A DNA stretch of 64,000 nucleotides. It comes from Robiginitalea aestuariiviva. Lineage in GTDB: Bacteria; Bacteroidota; Bacteroidia; Flavobacteriales; Flavobacteriaceae. The translations under genes and the position numbers were made by a program. The stretch spans positions 245,015 to 309,014 of the forward strand of contig NZ_JARPUQ010000003.1 of NCBI RefSeq assembly GCF_029537735.1, in the 5' to 3' direction. Positions 34,617 through 43,107 of the stretch are shown in pieces; position 1 is the first letter of the stretch; each line of letters starts with the position of its first letter. Below the pieces are notes generated by a model, which was not told where the DNA came from, did not search any database, and saw only the letters and a list, made by a program, of their open reading frames with translations.

Positions 34617-35102
34617 TTAGGGGGCGAGCTGGACCTCCATCTGTATGTTGCATCGCGAATAGGGCGAATGCCGCCCCTGAAAGGCCTTGAACCCCAGCTT
34701 GTGGTAGAGGCGGATGGCGGGCTCCAGCACCGTATTGCTCTCCAGGTAAACCCGGCGTGCCCCCAGTTGGCGCGCCCCTTCCAGGACGGCGCGGCCCAGG
34801 GCATAGCCAATGCCCAGCCCCTGGTAGGCGGGGTCTACGCCCATCTTGGTAAGTTCAAAGGTGGCGGGCGCCTCGTGGTCCGGCATCAGGGCGCATACCC
34901 CCACCGGGGTTTCCCCCACCAGGGCCACCCAGATGGCACCCCCGGGATCCAAAATGTAGGTTGCCGGGTGTTCCAGCACCTGGTGGTCTATGGGCTCCAT
35001 GGTAAAATACTGGTCTATCCAGGCCTTGTTCAGGTCGTGGAAGGCCTGCCGGTAACGGGGGGCGTAGGGTACAATGCGCACCTCCTGCTGTACAGGGTCC
35101 AT
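34617..35102 (-). CDS. GNAT family N-acetyltransferase
   Basis: A 161-residue GNAT-fold protein. The acetyl-CoA site is seen as MGVDPAYQGLGIGYALGRAVLE (motif A, Q/R-x-x-G-x-G type) with flanking beta-strands GAIWVALVGETPVGVCAL and RRVYLESNTVLEPAIRLYHKLGF. The latter resembles MarR-GNAT/Acyltransferase subfamilies. Small-molecule or peptide N-acetylation is expected; the substrate cannot be inferred. Starts 3 bases after the membrane protein gene upstream on the minus strand. Confidence 0.88.
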   Translation of the reverse strand: MDPVQQEVRIVPYAPRYRQAFHDLNKAWIDQYFTMEPIDHQVLEHPATYILDPGGAIWVALVGETPVGVCALMPDHEAPATFELTKMGVDPAYQGLGIGYALGRAVLEGARQLGARRVYLESNTVLEPAIRLYHKLGFKAFQGRHSPYSRCNIQMEVQLAP

Positions 35103-35105
35103 GGG

Positions 35106-35480
35106 TCAGGGGGTGGCCGGGGTATCCTTTTTACCGAGGATTTCCACAATCCAGTAGATAAACTGCCCGATGCCATTGGCGAAGATGAACAGCAGGATCC
35201 AGACCAGCAGCAGGTTGTTCTGCTGCAGGTTGGGGTTTTTTACGGCGTGTACGATATAGAAGATCAGGCTGCCCAGGCACAGGGCCACCATCAGCAGGAC
35301 CAGCACGAGAAACCCCGAAAGCACGCTAAAGGTGGTCATGGGCAGGCCGCCCCCGTGCTCCATCTCGTCCATATGGCCGATCATGGAGAAAATAAATATA
35401 AAGTACCCGCCAAAAAGCAGGATGATCGCGATAAAGGGGGCCAGGGCAAAGAATGCCTGCCAGAACTTGCTTTGTAACAT
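35106..35480 (-). CDS. Small membrane protein, PLDc_N-like
   Basis: A 124-residue protein from ATG 35480 (MLQSKFWQAFFALAP); sequence to 35525 is open, but those residues do not look membrane-targeted. Three TM helices: about 7-30, 45-72 and 90-112. The last pair KNPNLQQNNLLLVWILLFI and NGIGQFIYWIV resembles the PLDc N-terminal membrane domain. No catalytic domain follows. Function unknown. Confidence 0.7.
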   Translation of the reverse strand: MLQSKFWQAFFALAPFIAIILLFGGYFIFIFSMIGHMDEMEHGGGLPMTTFSVLSGFLVLVLLMVALCLGSLIFYIVHAVKNPNLQQNNLLLVWILLFIFANGIGQFIYWIVEILGKKDTPATP

Positions 35481-35521
35481 GGCTGGGTTTTTCCTTAAAG
35501 ATAGGCCAAACCGGGGAATCC

Positions 35522-36133
35522 TCAAAGGGATTCCGGTCCCTGCATGGCATCGGCCACAGCCCCGGAGGCCCCGCCCCGGCGCTGCAGTTCCGAGACAATG
35601 CGCGGGTGGTCCTGTTCCCTGCCCTGGGAGAGTTTAAAAGCGGCCTCCAGGCGGGTGGCCGTAATGGTAAAGCCCACAATGCCCCGCACCTGGCGCAGCG
35701 TGGCTTCGGAGAGGTCCTGCAGGCGTACCGGGGCCTCGGAATCGGCCTCATACCGGTCTACCAGCCGGTGCAGGGAGGCCCAGAGTTCCGCCTCGGTCTG
35801 CTGGCGGTAGGTGCCCGTCAGGTGTACGGCCATGTAATTCCAGGTAGGCACCTCTTCCTGCTGGTACCAGGAAGAAGAGACATAGGCATGGGGCCCGTTA
35901 AAAATACAGAGTACCTGCTGCCCGTCTGCGATGTGCTGCCACTGGGGGTTGGCCCGGGCAAAATGCCCGCAGAGCACGAGCTGGCCGTTCCCGGCTTCTT
36001 CCAGTTCCAGGGGCAGGTGGGTGGCCATGGGTGTCTCGGCACCCCCACTGACCAGGATGCCAAAGGCGTGTTCCCGGATAAAGCGGCGGATGGCCTCCGG
36101 GTCTTCATTGCGGTATTTGGGCGGGATGTACAT
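35522..36133 (-). CDS. PaiB family FMN-binding negative regulator
   Basis: A 203-residue protein of the PaiB/FMN-binding split-barrel family. Opening MYIPPKYRNEDPEAIRRFIR, flavin-site region THLPLELEEAGNGQLVLCGH, AHVSSSWYQ-type segment (HAYVSSSWYQQEEVPTWNY) and a helical end with VRGIVGFTITATRLEAAFKLSQ. Family members are called negative transcriptional regulators from Bacillus PaiB, though most bind FMN and their real role is open. Divergent to the 2TM kinase cluster. Confidence 0.9.
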   Translation of the reverse strand: MYIPPKYRNEDPEAIRRFIREHAFGILVSGGAETPMATHLPLELEEAGNGQLVLCGHFARANPQWQHIADGQQVLCIFNGPHAYVSSSWYQQEEVPTWNYMAVHLTGTYRQQTEAELWASLHRLVDRYEADSEAPVRLQDLSEATLRQVRGIVGFTITATRLEAAFKLSQGREQDHPRIVSELQRRGGASGAVADAMQGPESL

Positions 36134-36317
36134 GGGTTAAAGGTAGGAAATCGGGCGGGATGCCCACCTACGGTTCAGCCCCGGAATCCGACGGTTGGGT
36201 AGGCCGGATTGGGCGGAAGCCCCGAAAGGCCCCACCTTTGTTTCCAGAGATCCCGCAAGGCCGCCATAGAATTGTTACTTTAGGGACGGCTGCGGGCTGC
36301 AGCAAAAACCGGCATAC

Positions 36318-37649
36318 ATGAAAACCCTCTGGAGAGAACTCGGACGCGCCACCCTGGTAGGGATAGCCCTCTATGCCGTGTTCCTGCTCATTTACTTCTG
36401 GAACGGCACCCAGATCCGCTTTAACCTGGAAATGGGATCGGATTTTGCCGAACACATGATCTTCAGCTGGGTGATCTATATGGCCAATTACTGGGTATTC
36501 AGCCGGGCCCTGCAGCGGTTTGGCCCCAGGGTCTTCCGCCTGCGCAACCTGGCCCTTAGCCTGGGGGCCCATGCCCTGGTGACCGCCCTGGCCATCTTTG
36601 TAGCCCGCCTGTTGGTGGCCCTGGCCTTCTGGCGCATTCCCATGGAGGAATACCTGCAGATGCAGCAGCCGGGCTATTACACCACCAGCGTGCTGATCGC
36701 CCTTGTAGTGGCCGGCGTTTTTTATGCCTTGTACTACTACAAACAGCGGCAGGAAGGCCGGGTAAAGGAGCAGAAGATCATTGCCCGCACGGCCTCTGCC
36801 CAGTTCGACGCCCTGAAGAACCAGCTGGACCCCCATTTCCTGTTCAACAGCCTGAATGTGCTCACCAGCCTGATCGACGAAGACCCGGAGGCGGCCCAGC
36901 GCTTTACCACCTCCCTTTCCAAGGTGTACCGCTATGTGCTGGAACAGAAGAATAAGGAACTGGTGCCCGTAGATGAGGAATTTGCTTTTGCCCGCACCTA
37001 TGTGCGCCTGCTGAAAATGCGCTTCGAGGACAGCATCGTTTTCGACATTCCCGAGGCGGCGCAGCAGCCCGAGGCCCGCATTGTGCCCCTCTCCCTGCAA
37101 CTCCTGCTGGAAAACGCCGTAAAGCACAATGTGGTAACCGCTACCCGCCCGCTGCGGATTACCGTGCGGGAGGAAGACGGCTACCTGGTGGTGAGCAACA
37201 ACCTGCAGGAAAAGCAGGTGGTGAAAAAATCCAGCGGGGTGGGGTTGCAGAACATCCGCCAGCGCTATGCCCTGCTTACGGACCGGCAGGTGCGCATTTC
37301 CAAAGACGGAGGCGCCTTTCGCGTGGCCCTGCCCATGCTTACCCGTCAGGTAGGCACCGTGCAGCCCAGCGCCGATTTCCTGCGCGACAAGCGCTTCCAG
37401 AAGGCTCGGGAGAAGGTAGAGGCCATCAAGAAATTCTACGGCAACCTGGCCTCCTATTGCGTGGTTATCCCCTTTCTGGCCTGGCTGAACTGGCGCACCA
37501 CGGACTTCCCCTGGGTGGTTTTTCCCGCCCTGGGCTGGGGGTTTGGCCTGCTGATGCACGGCATGGAAGCCTATGGGTACAACCCGCTTTGGGGGAAACG
37601 ATGGGAAGAGCGCAAGATCCGCGAACTGATGGAACGGGACGATTTTTAA
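36318..37649 (+). CDS. LytS-type sensor histidine kinase with C-terminal 2TM domain
   Basis: A 443-residue membrane kinase. Four N-terminal TM segments (about 12-32, 48-66, 78-100, 112-134). The His_kinase box is ALKNQLDPHFLFNSLNVLTS with H173. The ATPase part follows with QLLLENAVKHN (N-box) and GVGLQNIRQRY. An additional 2TM domain lies at about 352-443 (KAREKVEAIKKFYGNLASY, PALGWGFGLLMHGMEAYGY, WEERKIRELMERDDF). It partners the LytTR regulator at 38738. The C-terminal 2TM unit is homologous to the three small proteins encoded between them. Confidence 0.92.
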   Translation: MKTLWRELGRATLVGIALYAVFLLIYFWNGTQIRFNLEMGSDFAEHMIFSWVIYMANYWVFSRALQRFGPRVFRLRNLALSLGAHALVTALAIFVARLLVALAFWRIPMEEYLQMQQPGYYTTSVLIALVVAGVFYALYYYKQRQEGRVKEQKIIARTASAQFDALKNQLDPHFLFNSLNVLTSLIDEDPEAAQRFTTSLSKVYRYVLEQKNKELVPVDEEFAFARTYVRLLKMRFEDSIVFDIPEAAQQPEARIVPLSLQLLLENAVKHNVVTATRPLRITVREEDGYLVVSNNLQEKQVVKKSSGVGLQNIRQRYALLTDRQVRISKDGGAFRVALPMLTRQVGTVQPSADFLRDKRFQKAREKVEAIKKFYGNLASYCVVIPFLAWLNWRTTDFPWVVFPALGWGFGLLMHGMEAYGYNPLWGKRWEERKIRELMERDDF

Positions 37650-37757
37650 GGGCGTCCCCGGTTCGGGAGGGCTTTTCGACAGTTCGGTCGGAAATCCTTT
37701 TAAAGCCCCTGCCGCGGTTGCACCTTTGCCTTAGAAACCATCAAAAAACGCAACATC

Positions 37758-38039
37758 ATGGAAAACCGAATCGAATCCGACCGCTACCTGAGGGCCCGCC
37801 GCCGGGTAGACTGCATCAAGGGCTTTTACCACAACCTGCTGGCCTACCTGATCGTAATCCCCTTCCTGGCCTGGTTGAACTGGCGCACCACCCACTTTCC
37901 CTGGGTGATCTTCCCCGCCCTGGGCTGGGGGATGGGCCTGGCCATGCACGGGCTGCGGGCCTTTGGCTACAACCTGTTCCTGGGCCCGGACTGGGAAAAC
38001 CGGAAAATCCGCGAATTCATGTCTAAAGACGATTTTTAA
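37758..38039 (+). CDS. 2TM domain protein (1 of 3)
   Basis: A 93-residue protein, almost all 2TM domain (PF13239 type). Amphipathic YLRARRRVDCIKGFYHNLLAY, first TM LIVIPFLAWLNW, central RTTHFPWVIFPALGWGMGLA, second TM, then NLFLGPDWENRKIREFM. It is especially close to the C-terminus of the kinase 109 bases upstream: PFLAWLNWRTT and FPALGWG are shared exactly. This suggests recent duplication from that gene. Function unknown; probably a membrane partner of the kinase. Confidence 0.9.
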   Translation: MENRIESDRYLRARRRVDCIKGFYHNLLAYLIVIPFLAWLNWRTTHFPWVIFPALGWGMGLAMHGLRAFGYNLFLGPDWENRKIREFMSKDDF

Positions 38040-38050
38040 TCACCCATACC

Positions 38051-38353
38051 ATGGAAGAAGACCTCAATCGGGAAAACAAGTACATCCGTGCCCGCCAGCG
38101 GGTGGAAGAACTCAAGAAGTTTTACGGGAATCTGACGGCCTACGTCTTTGTGATCGGCATGCTGGCCCTGATCAACTACTTCACCTTCTGGGAGTATAAG
38201 TGGTTTCTCTGGGCCGCCCTGGGCTGGGGCATTGGCCTGTTGTTCCACGCCCTGAAGACCTTCCGCTGGAACCCTTTCTTTAACCGGGACTGGGAAGAGC
38301 GCAAGATCAGGGAGTTTATGGAAGAGGACGAGAAAACCGGCCGCTGGGAATAA
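38051..38353 (+). CDS. 2TM domain protein (2 of 3)
   Basis: A 100-residue 2TM protein: NKYIRARQRVEELKKFYGNL, then two TM segments around the conserved WAALGWGIGLLFHALK, then RDWEERKIREFMEEDEKTG. It has the same order of elements as the kinase C-terminus and the flanking 2TM genes but is more divergent. It starts 11 bases after the previous gene and is probably co-transcribed. Confidence 0.9.
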   Translation: MEEDLNRENKYIRARQRVEELKKFYGNLTAYVFVIGMLALINYFTFWEYKWFLWAALGWGIGLLFHALKTFRWNPFFNRDWEERKIREFMEEDEKTGRWE

Positions 38354-38370
38354 CCTTCAAATACCGCCTT

Positions 38371-38730
38371 ATGGAACCTTACGAAAACGAGGAGTACACC
38401 TCCGGCTCCGGGGAGCAATCCCGGGAATTCTACAAATTGCAGCGCGCCCGCAAACGGGTACAGCAGATCAAGGGCTTTTATGTGCACCTTTCGGTCTACC
38501 TGGTCATTAACCTGTTTATTGCCGGCTCCATCCTGATCCAGTCCAACTGGCACGTGCAGGGGGCAGGGCTTTGGGGGGTGTTGTCCACCCCGGTGTTCTG
38601 GGGGATTGGCCTGGCCTTCCACGCCATCAATGTCTTTGGATTAAATGGTATCTTGGGCCGGGAGTGGGAAGCCCGCCAAATCCGCAAATACATGGAGGAA
38701 GACCAGCGGGAAGCCGAGAAATTCAAATAG
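38371..38730 (+). CDS. 2TM domain protein (3 of 3)
   Basis: A 119-residue 2TM protein with an added acidic N-terminus (MEPYENEEYTSGSGEQSREF), the RARKRVQQIKGFYVHLSVYL entry helix, TM1 LVINLFIAGSILI, a longer loop, TM2 with FWGIGLAFHAINVFG, and REWEARQIRKYMEEDQRE. The most divergent of the series. It ends 7 bases before the LytTR regulator. Confidence 0.9.
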   Translation: MEPYENEEYTSGSGEQSREFYKLQRARKRVQQIKGFYVHLSVYLVINLFIAGSILIQSNWHVQGAGLWGVLSTPVFWGIGLAFHAINVFGLNGILGREWEARQIRKYMEEDQREAEKFK

Positions 38731-38737
38731 GCCGGAC

Positions 38738-39493
38738 ATGGAAGTACTGATTATCGAGGACGAGAAGCCCGCCGCCCGCCGCCTGGCCCGCATGCTGGAA
38801 GGGGAGGGGGTACAGGTGGCCCATACCCTGCATTCCGTGGAAGAAGCCATCGGGTGGTTCGGGCAGCACCCCGCCCCCGAACTTATCTTTCTGGATATCC
38901 AGCTCTCGGACGGGCTCTCCTTTGAGATCTTCGATGCGGTAACCGTAAAATCCCCCATCATCTTTACCACCGCTTACGACGAGTACGCCCTGCAGGCGTT
39001 TAAGCTGAACAGCGTGGATTACCTGCTCAAGCCCATAGACCCGGACGAGCTGCGGGCCGCCCTGGCCCAGTACCGGGACCGCATGCCGGAGGCCGGGCCG
39101 GTCACGGTAGATTTTGAAGACATCCGCAAGCTGCTGACCAACCCCTTGGAGCGGGATTACAAGAAGCGCTTTACCGCCCGGGTGGGGCAACATCTGAAGA
39201 TCCTCCACTCGGACGAAATCGAGTGTTTCTACAGTGAGAACAAGGGCACCTATGCGGCCACCTCCGAGGGGCGCACCTACCTGCTGGACACTACCCTGGA
39301 GCAGCTGGAAAACGAACTTTCGCCCGAGACGTTTTTCCGCGTCAGCCGGAAATTCTTCGTCCACATCGACCACATCAAAGACATTGTAGCCTACTCCAAT
39401 TCCCGCCTGAAAATCCTGCTGGGCCGCTACCGGGAGCAGGAAATCATCGTGGCCCGCGAACGGGTCCGGGATTTTAAGCTTTGGTTGGAATAA
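38738..39493 (+). CDS. LytTR family response regulator
   Basis: A 251-residue response regulator from ATG 38738; longer open sequence upstream overlaps the 2TM gene and is not coding. Receiver domain 1-120: E7-D8 acidic pair in LIIEDEKPA, phosphoacceptor D53 in LIFLDIQLSDG, and K in YLLKPID. LytTR DNA-binding domain at about 145-250, including RFTARVGQHLKI and FFRVSRKFFVHIDHIKDIV. Cognate to the LytS-type kinase four genes upstream. Target genes unknown. Confidence 0.94.
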   Translation: MEVLIIEDEKPAARRLARMLEGEGVQVAHTLHSVEEAIGWFGQHPAPELIFLDIQLSDGLSFEIFDAVTVKSPIIFTTAYDEYALQAFKLNSVDYLLKPIDPDELRAALAQYRDRMPEAGPVTVDFEDIRKLLTNPLERDYKKRFTARVGQHLKILHSDEIECFYSENKGTYAATSEGRTYLLDTTLEQLENELSPETFFRVSRKFFVHIDHIKDIVAYSNSRLKILLGRYREQEIIVARERVRDFKLWLE

Positions 39494-39532
39494 CCGGATT
39501 TACACCTCTGGAAAAGAGGTATCAAGCCTGTA

Positions 39533-40738
39533 TTATAGATTTTCCTTATACCCGGTATTTTCCTCCGGGTCTACCCGGTTTTCGTCAAAGGAAGAGGGCA
39601 GCAGCTTCGGGATAAGGGAAATAAAGATAGGGAGTAGCAACGCCCCGCCGGGCAGCAGGAAGATGGCCAGGGAAGGGATGCTTTTAAAAAGGTCCAGCAG
39701 CTGCTCCTGCATCTTCTTGCGTTCCTCCCCGGAGAGTTCCTTTACCGTAGATTTAGACAGCAGGTATACCAGTTCTCGGCTTTGGGAAAGTTCGCTTTGC
39801 AGGCGGCGGGAATTGCGCCGGATCAGCTTGCCCACCACCTTAGACATATTGTCGTAGTAATTCTCTTTATTAAAGACCGAGAGCTGGTCTGCATAATGGG
39901 CAAAGAATTCCGTAACCGCATTCAGGGCTTCGCGAATGGCCCTGCCATCCAGGCCCAGTTCCCGCCCCAGGGTCAGGACAAATTCGGACTCCAGATATTC
40001 CAGGCTGTTGTCTTCCCACACGGTCAGGCAGGCCACATCCATCAGGTAGGCGGCCATGGCGGTACCCCGGTAGCCCTCGAGCATGCCCCGGTAGCTCAGG
40101 TCCAGGGGATGGGGCGGGTGCTCCATATAGGTCAGGGAAGCCTGGAAGAGGTCCCGCAGCCGTTCGTCCGAGGGTTTCTTCCGCTTGGCGGAAAGCGCCT
40201 GGTTTGCAATGTTTACGGCCACGAATTCCAGGTTGCGCGCAAAGGTGCGGGGGTCCGTGTCCTGCTCCAAATAGTGCTTGTAGGTAAGCACGTCAATCTG
40301 CAACAGGGAGTTGGTGATCATGCTGTTGAAGGTCTTGGACAGCACGTTCCCCCCCAGGTAGATGCGGGAATCCAGCAGCTTTTCCAGCTGGGAAGAGGTC
40401 TTGCGCCCGCTCAGAATCTTTTGCAGGAAGGTGATGCGGCCCACCCCCAGGGCCTTGTAATAGCTGAAGACGGACTCCAGGAAGGCGTCAAACCCCGCCC
40501 CGGGCCGCTGCAGGCGGTGGGTGGCAAACAGGCCAAACAGTAGGTTGATTTTGGCGCGTTCGTCCTGGGTAAGCTCGTGGGTGGGTCTGATGAAGTCGGG
40601 GATGCAGACATTCATGCCGTAGGCAAAGCCCAGGCGGCGCAACTGGTCGTACAGGTGGGTAAAATCCGGGTAGGCGGCCGCCTCTTTGGCGGCCAGATGG
40701 CCAAATTTTTCTATCCAACCCGATGCTGAGGGGTTCAC
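39533..40738 (-). CDS. LETM1-related biofilm-associated protein
   Basis: A 401-residue mostly helical protein. The last third resembles the LETM1 core: LSQSRELVYLLSKSTVKELSGEERKKMQEQ and the hydrophobic LPGGALLLPIFISLIPKLLPSSFDEN close to the C-terminus. The N-terminal two thirds are soluble. Flavobacterial homologues are annotated as LETM1-related biofilm-associated proteins; the biochemical role is not established. It is convergent with the LytTR gene. Confidence 0.85.
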   Translation of the reverse strand: MNPSASGWIEKFGHLAAKEAAAYPDFTHLYDQLRRLGFAYGMNVCIPDFIRPTHELTQDERAKINLLFGLFATHRLQRPGAGFDAFLESVFSYYKALGVGRITFLQKILSGRKTSSQLEKLLDSRIYLGGNVLSKTFNSMITNSLLQIDVLTYKHYLEQDTDPRTFARNLEFVAVNIANQALSAKRKKPSDERLRDLFQASLTYMEHPPHPLDLSYRGMLEGYRGTAMAAYLMDVACLTVWEDNSLEYLESEFVLTLGRELGLDGRAIREALNAVTEFFAHYADQLSVFNKENYYDNMSKVVGKLIRRNSRRLQSELSQSRELVYLLSKSTVKELSGEERKKMQEQLLDLFKSIPSLAIFLLPGGALLLPIFISLIPKLLPSSFDENRVDPEENTGYKENL

Positions 40739-40952
40739 GACTTCCCGGTTTAGGCCGCCAAATTAGGGTTTATTTCCCACCGCCGGAAACCCGGGGCCGG
40801 GATTTCGACGGGCCGCCATTTACCTTAACATTGCCTTAACATCGGGTGCAAATTTGGCCCAAAAGGTGTCATACAACCCCTGAATAGTGCCATTCATCGG
40901 CATTTTCGCGCAAAACTGTGAATTTACATCAGGTAATTCACCGGTTTTTTCA

Positions 40953-40960
40953 TACATTTG
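40953..40960 (+). promoter_or_regulatory. -7 box (TACATTTG) upstream of a small membrane ORF
   Basis: Exact match to TAnnTTTG about 65 bases before the ATG at 41026, inside the 287-base gap 40739-41025 where no other gene is visible. No clear -33 TTG. Confidence 0.45.
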
Positions 40961-41025
40961 ATCGAACCCAATTCACTCCGGGGGGCGTAATCTCCCCGAA
41001 ATAAGAACCTACTAAACTATATGTT

Positions 41026-41142
41026 ATGGAAATCATTCTCTTTTCCGCATGGCTTCTGGTAATGTCTGCTTTAAGCTTTCGGGTCTATATCGCCCACCAG
41101 TCCCTGCGCAAGTTTCAAAAGAACATGGACGCCCAGATCTGA
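41026..41142 (+). CDS. Small single-TM protein (38 residues)
   Basis: A 38-residue frame beginning MEIILFSAWLLVMSALSFRV, one predicted membrane helix, followed by a basic, amphipathic tail (HQSLRKFQKNMDAQI). An exact -7 box lies upstream and a bidirectional terminator 30 bases downstream, which supports a real transcription unit. No homologue known to me. Confidence 0.55.
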   Translation: MEIILFSAWLLVMSALSFRVYIAHQSLRKFQKNMDAQI

Positions 41143-41170
41143 GGCGTACCCCCTAACCCTAAACAAACCA

Positions 41171-41197
41171 AAAGGCCGGGAAATTCCCGGCCTTTTT
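41171..41197. terminator. Bidirectional terminator between the small ORF and sodC
   Basis: AAGGCCGGGAA (41172-41182) and TTCCCGGCCTT (41184-41194) form an 11-bp stem with a one-base centre (about a 4-base loop once inner pairs open). It is flanked by an A-run on one side and six T on the other. Confidence 0.85.
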
Positions 41198-41222
41198 TGT
41201 GGCTTGTATTCAGGAACAGGGA

Positions 41223-41822
41223 TTACTCGATAATCCCGGTGCAGCTAATGCGCGCCCCGGCAGCCCCGCTGGGCTGGGAGGTATAGTCGTCTGTACCCTG
41301 GTGCACGATAACGGCCTTACCCATGAGGTCCTTGTTGGAGTCTCCGCAGCCCAGGCACCACTGGTCGGTCTCAAAGTGGACCATGCCGTTGCCGTTTTCA
41401 TCTGCGGTAAAGTTCCCGATATCCCCTTTGTGGTACCCGGTGTCATCACCCCATTTGCCGTGGGGCTCCCCGGTGGGGTTCCAGTGCCCGCCCGTGGAGG
41501 TGCCGTCCGCGGCAGAGCAGTCTGCCGTCTGGTGGATGTGGATGGCGTGTTCCCCAGGAGTGAGACCGGAAAACATGGCGTGCATCATCACGCTCCCGTC
41601 TTTCTCGGTAAAGGTCACCTCCCCGGATACCCCGCTGTCGCTCTTGGGCTCCATGGTAAAGGTGACGGTTTTCTCGGTCACCATTTCCTTGGCTTCGTCC
41701 ATAACTTCCTCGGTGGCTTCTTCCATGCTGTCCATGGCGTCGTCTGCCTCCTTTTTGGCCTGCTTGCAGCTGGTTGCGGCCACCAGGGCCAGGGCCAGCA
41801 GGCTTATGCTTACTTTTTTCAT
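41223..41822 (-). CDS. sodC: Cu-Zn superoxide dismutase, lipoprotein
   Basis: A 199-residue protein. Lipoprotein signal (LALVAATSC, Cys19), an acidic coiled linker (about 20-50), then the SodC domain: HAIHIHQTADCS (copper ligands), GGHWNPTGEPHG with H for copper/zinc, the zinc-loop histidine in DDTGYHKGDIGN, VIVHQGTDDYTSQPSG with the last copper histidine and GARISCTGII carrying the disulfide cysteine. It removes superoxide in the periplasm or at the outer membrane. Single gene with its own terminator. Confidence 0.95.
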   Translation of the reverse strand: MKKVSISLLALALVAATSCKQAKKEADDAMDSMEEATEEVMDEAKEMVTEKTVTFTMEPKSDSGVSGEVTFTEKDGSVMMHAMFSGLTPGEHAIHIHQTADCSAADGTSTGGHWNPTGEPHGKWGDDTGYHKGDIGNFTADENGNGMVHFETDQWCLGCGDSNKDLMGKAVIVHQGTDDYTSQPSGAAGARISCTGIIE

Positions 41823-41874
41823 GTGATCGTGTTTTTGGGTTTAGCCCTAAAATTACACAATTTGAAGGGGGATA

Positions 41875-43107
41875 TCAACCCCCATTCTCTCCGGGCCCTT
41901 CCAGGCTGGAAAGCACCTGGGTAGGGCTGGTCAGGGTGCGGTGTACCGGGCACTTTTCGGCAATTTCCAGCAGGCGCTGCCGCTGGGATGCGTCCAGGTT
42001 CCCCGTCAGGCGCAGGCTGCGCCGGAAGGTGTCTATTTTGGCATCCTCCTGCTGGCAGTCCCGGGAATCTTCCGCATGGTCCTTGCTGTATGAGGTGTGT
42101 ACTTCTACGTTTTGCAGGTCCCACCCCTTGCGGCGCGCATAGAGCTGCAGGGTCATGGCCGTGCAGGCAGACAACCCGGCCGATACCAGTTGGTAGGGAG
42201 AAGGCCCAAAATCGTCCCCCCCGAAAGATTCGGGTTCGTCTGCCGTCATCTGGTGGCGGCCCACCCGCATTTCGGTGGTAAAACCCGCATGGGCATCCAG
42301 GCTGGCCACCACATGGTGGCGGGCTTCCGGGTCCGTACCCACCGGGGGCGGCAGGTAGCGGGAGGCCCACCCGGCAATGACGCGACCGGCATAAGCCGCG
42401 TCTTCGGCCCGGCTCAGCAGGTGGTCGGCCCCGTCCAGGCTGATAAAGCTTTTGGGGTGGCGGGCTGCTTTGTACAGGCGCTCGGCCTGCAGGGGTTCCA
42501 CGGTGGTGTCCTGGGGGGAGTGCAAAAATAGCAGGGCCTTCTCCAGGTTGCCCAGGCGCTGTTCCAGGGGATGTTGCTCCAGGTCTTCCAGGAAATGCCG
42601 GCGGATGCGGAACGGCCGCCCGCCAATCTGTACCTCGGCGCTCCCTTCTTCCTCGATCACTTCCTTTTTATCCCGGAACAAATGGGTGACGTGGGCCGGG
42701 GCCGCCGGGGCGCCAACCGTGGCCACCGCCTTTACCGAGGGCAGGCTAAAGGCCGCCGAAAGTACGGCCGTACCGCCCAGGGAATGGCCCACCAGCAGGG
42801 CCGGGGCCTGGTATTCCCGCTCCAGGAAGGCCGCGGCGGCCAGCAGGTCTTCCACATTCCCGCTGAAATTGGTGGCTGCAAAATCCCCCTCGCTGCTGCC
42901 CAGGCCGGTAAAATCGAAGCGCAGCACCCCAAAGCCTTCCCGGCTCAGGGCGCGGGTCACCTCCCGGGCCGCCTTCAGATCTTTGGAGCAGGTAAAGCAA
43001 TGGGCAAACACGGCATAGTGGTGAGGGTGGCGGTCCGGCGGGAGTTCCAGCCGACCGGATAATTCATGGCCTTCGGCCGAGGTAAAAGTGATCTTTTCCG
43101 TGGTCAT
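41875..43107 (-). CDS. Alpha/beta hydrolase-OsmC fusion protein
   Basis: A 410-residue two-domain protein. Residues 1-250: alpha/beta hydrolase with nucleophile elbow VGHSLGGTA and a late histidine in DGADHLLS. Residues about 265-405: OsmC/Ohr domain with the two redox cysteines, in GLSACTAMTLQLYA and in EIAEKCPVHRTL. Such fusions probably couple ester hydrolysis to organic peroxide reduction, but no substrate is known. Overlaps the DUF2490 gene upstream on the minus strand by 4 bases, so co-translated. Confidence 0.92.
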   Translation of the reverse strand: MTTEKITFTSAEGHELSGRLELPPDRHPHHYAVFAHCFTCSKDLKAAREVTRALSREGFGVLRFDFTGLGSSEGDFAATNFSGNVEDLLAAAAFLEREYQAPALLVGHSLGGTAVLSAAFSLPSVKAVATVGAPAAPAHVTHLFRDKKEVIEEEGSAEVQIGGRPFRIRRHFLEDLEQHPLEQRLGNLEKALLFLHSPQDTTVEPLQAERLYKAARHPKSFISLDGADHLLSRAEDAAYAGRVIAGWASRYLPPPVGTDPEARHHVVASLDAHAGFTTEMRVGRHQMTADEPESFGGDDFGPSPYQLVSAGLSACTAMTLQLYARRKGWDLQNVEVHTSYSKDHAEDSRDCQQEDAKIDTFRRSLRLTGNLDASQRQRLLEIAEKCPVHRTLTSPTQVLSSLEGPGENGG

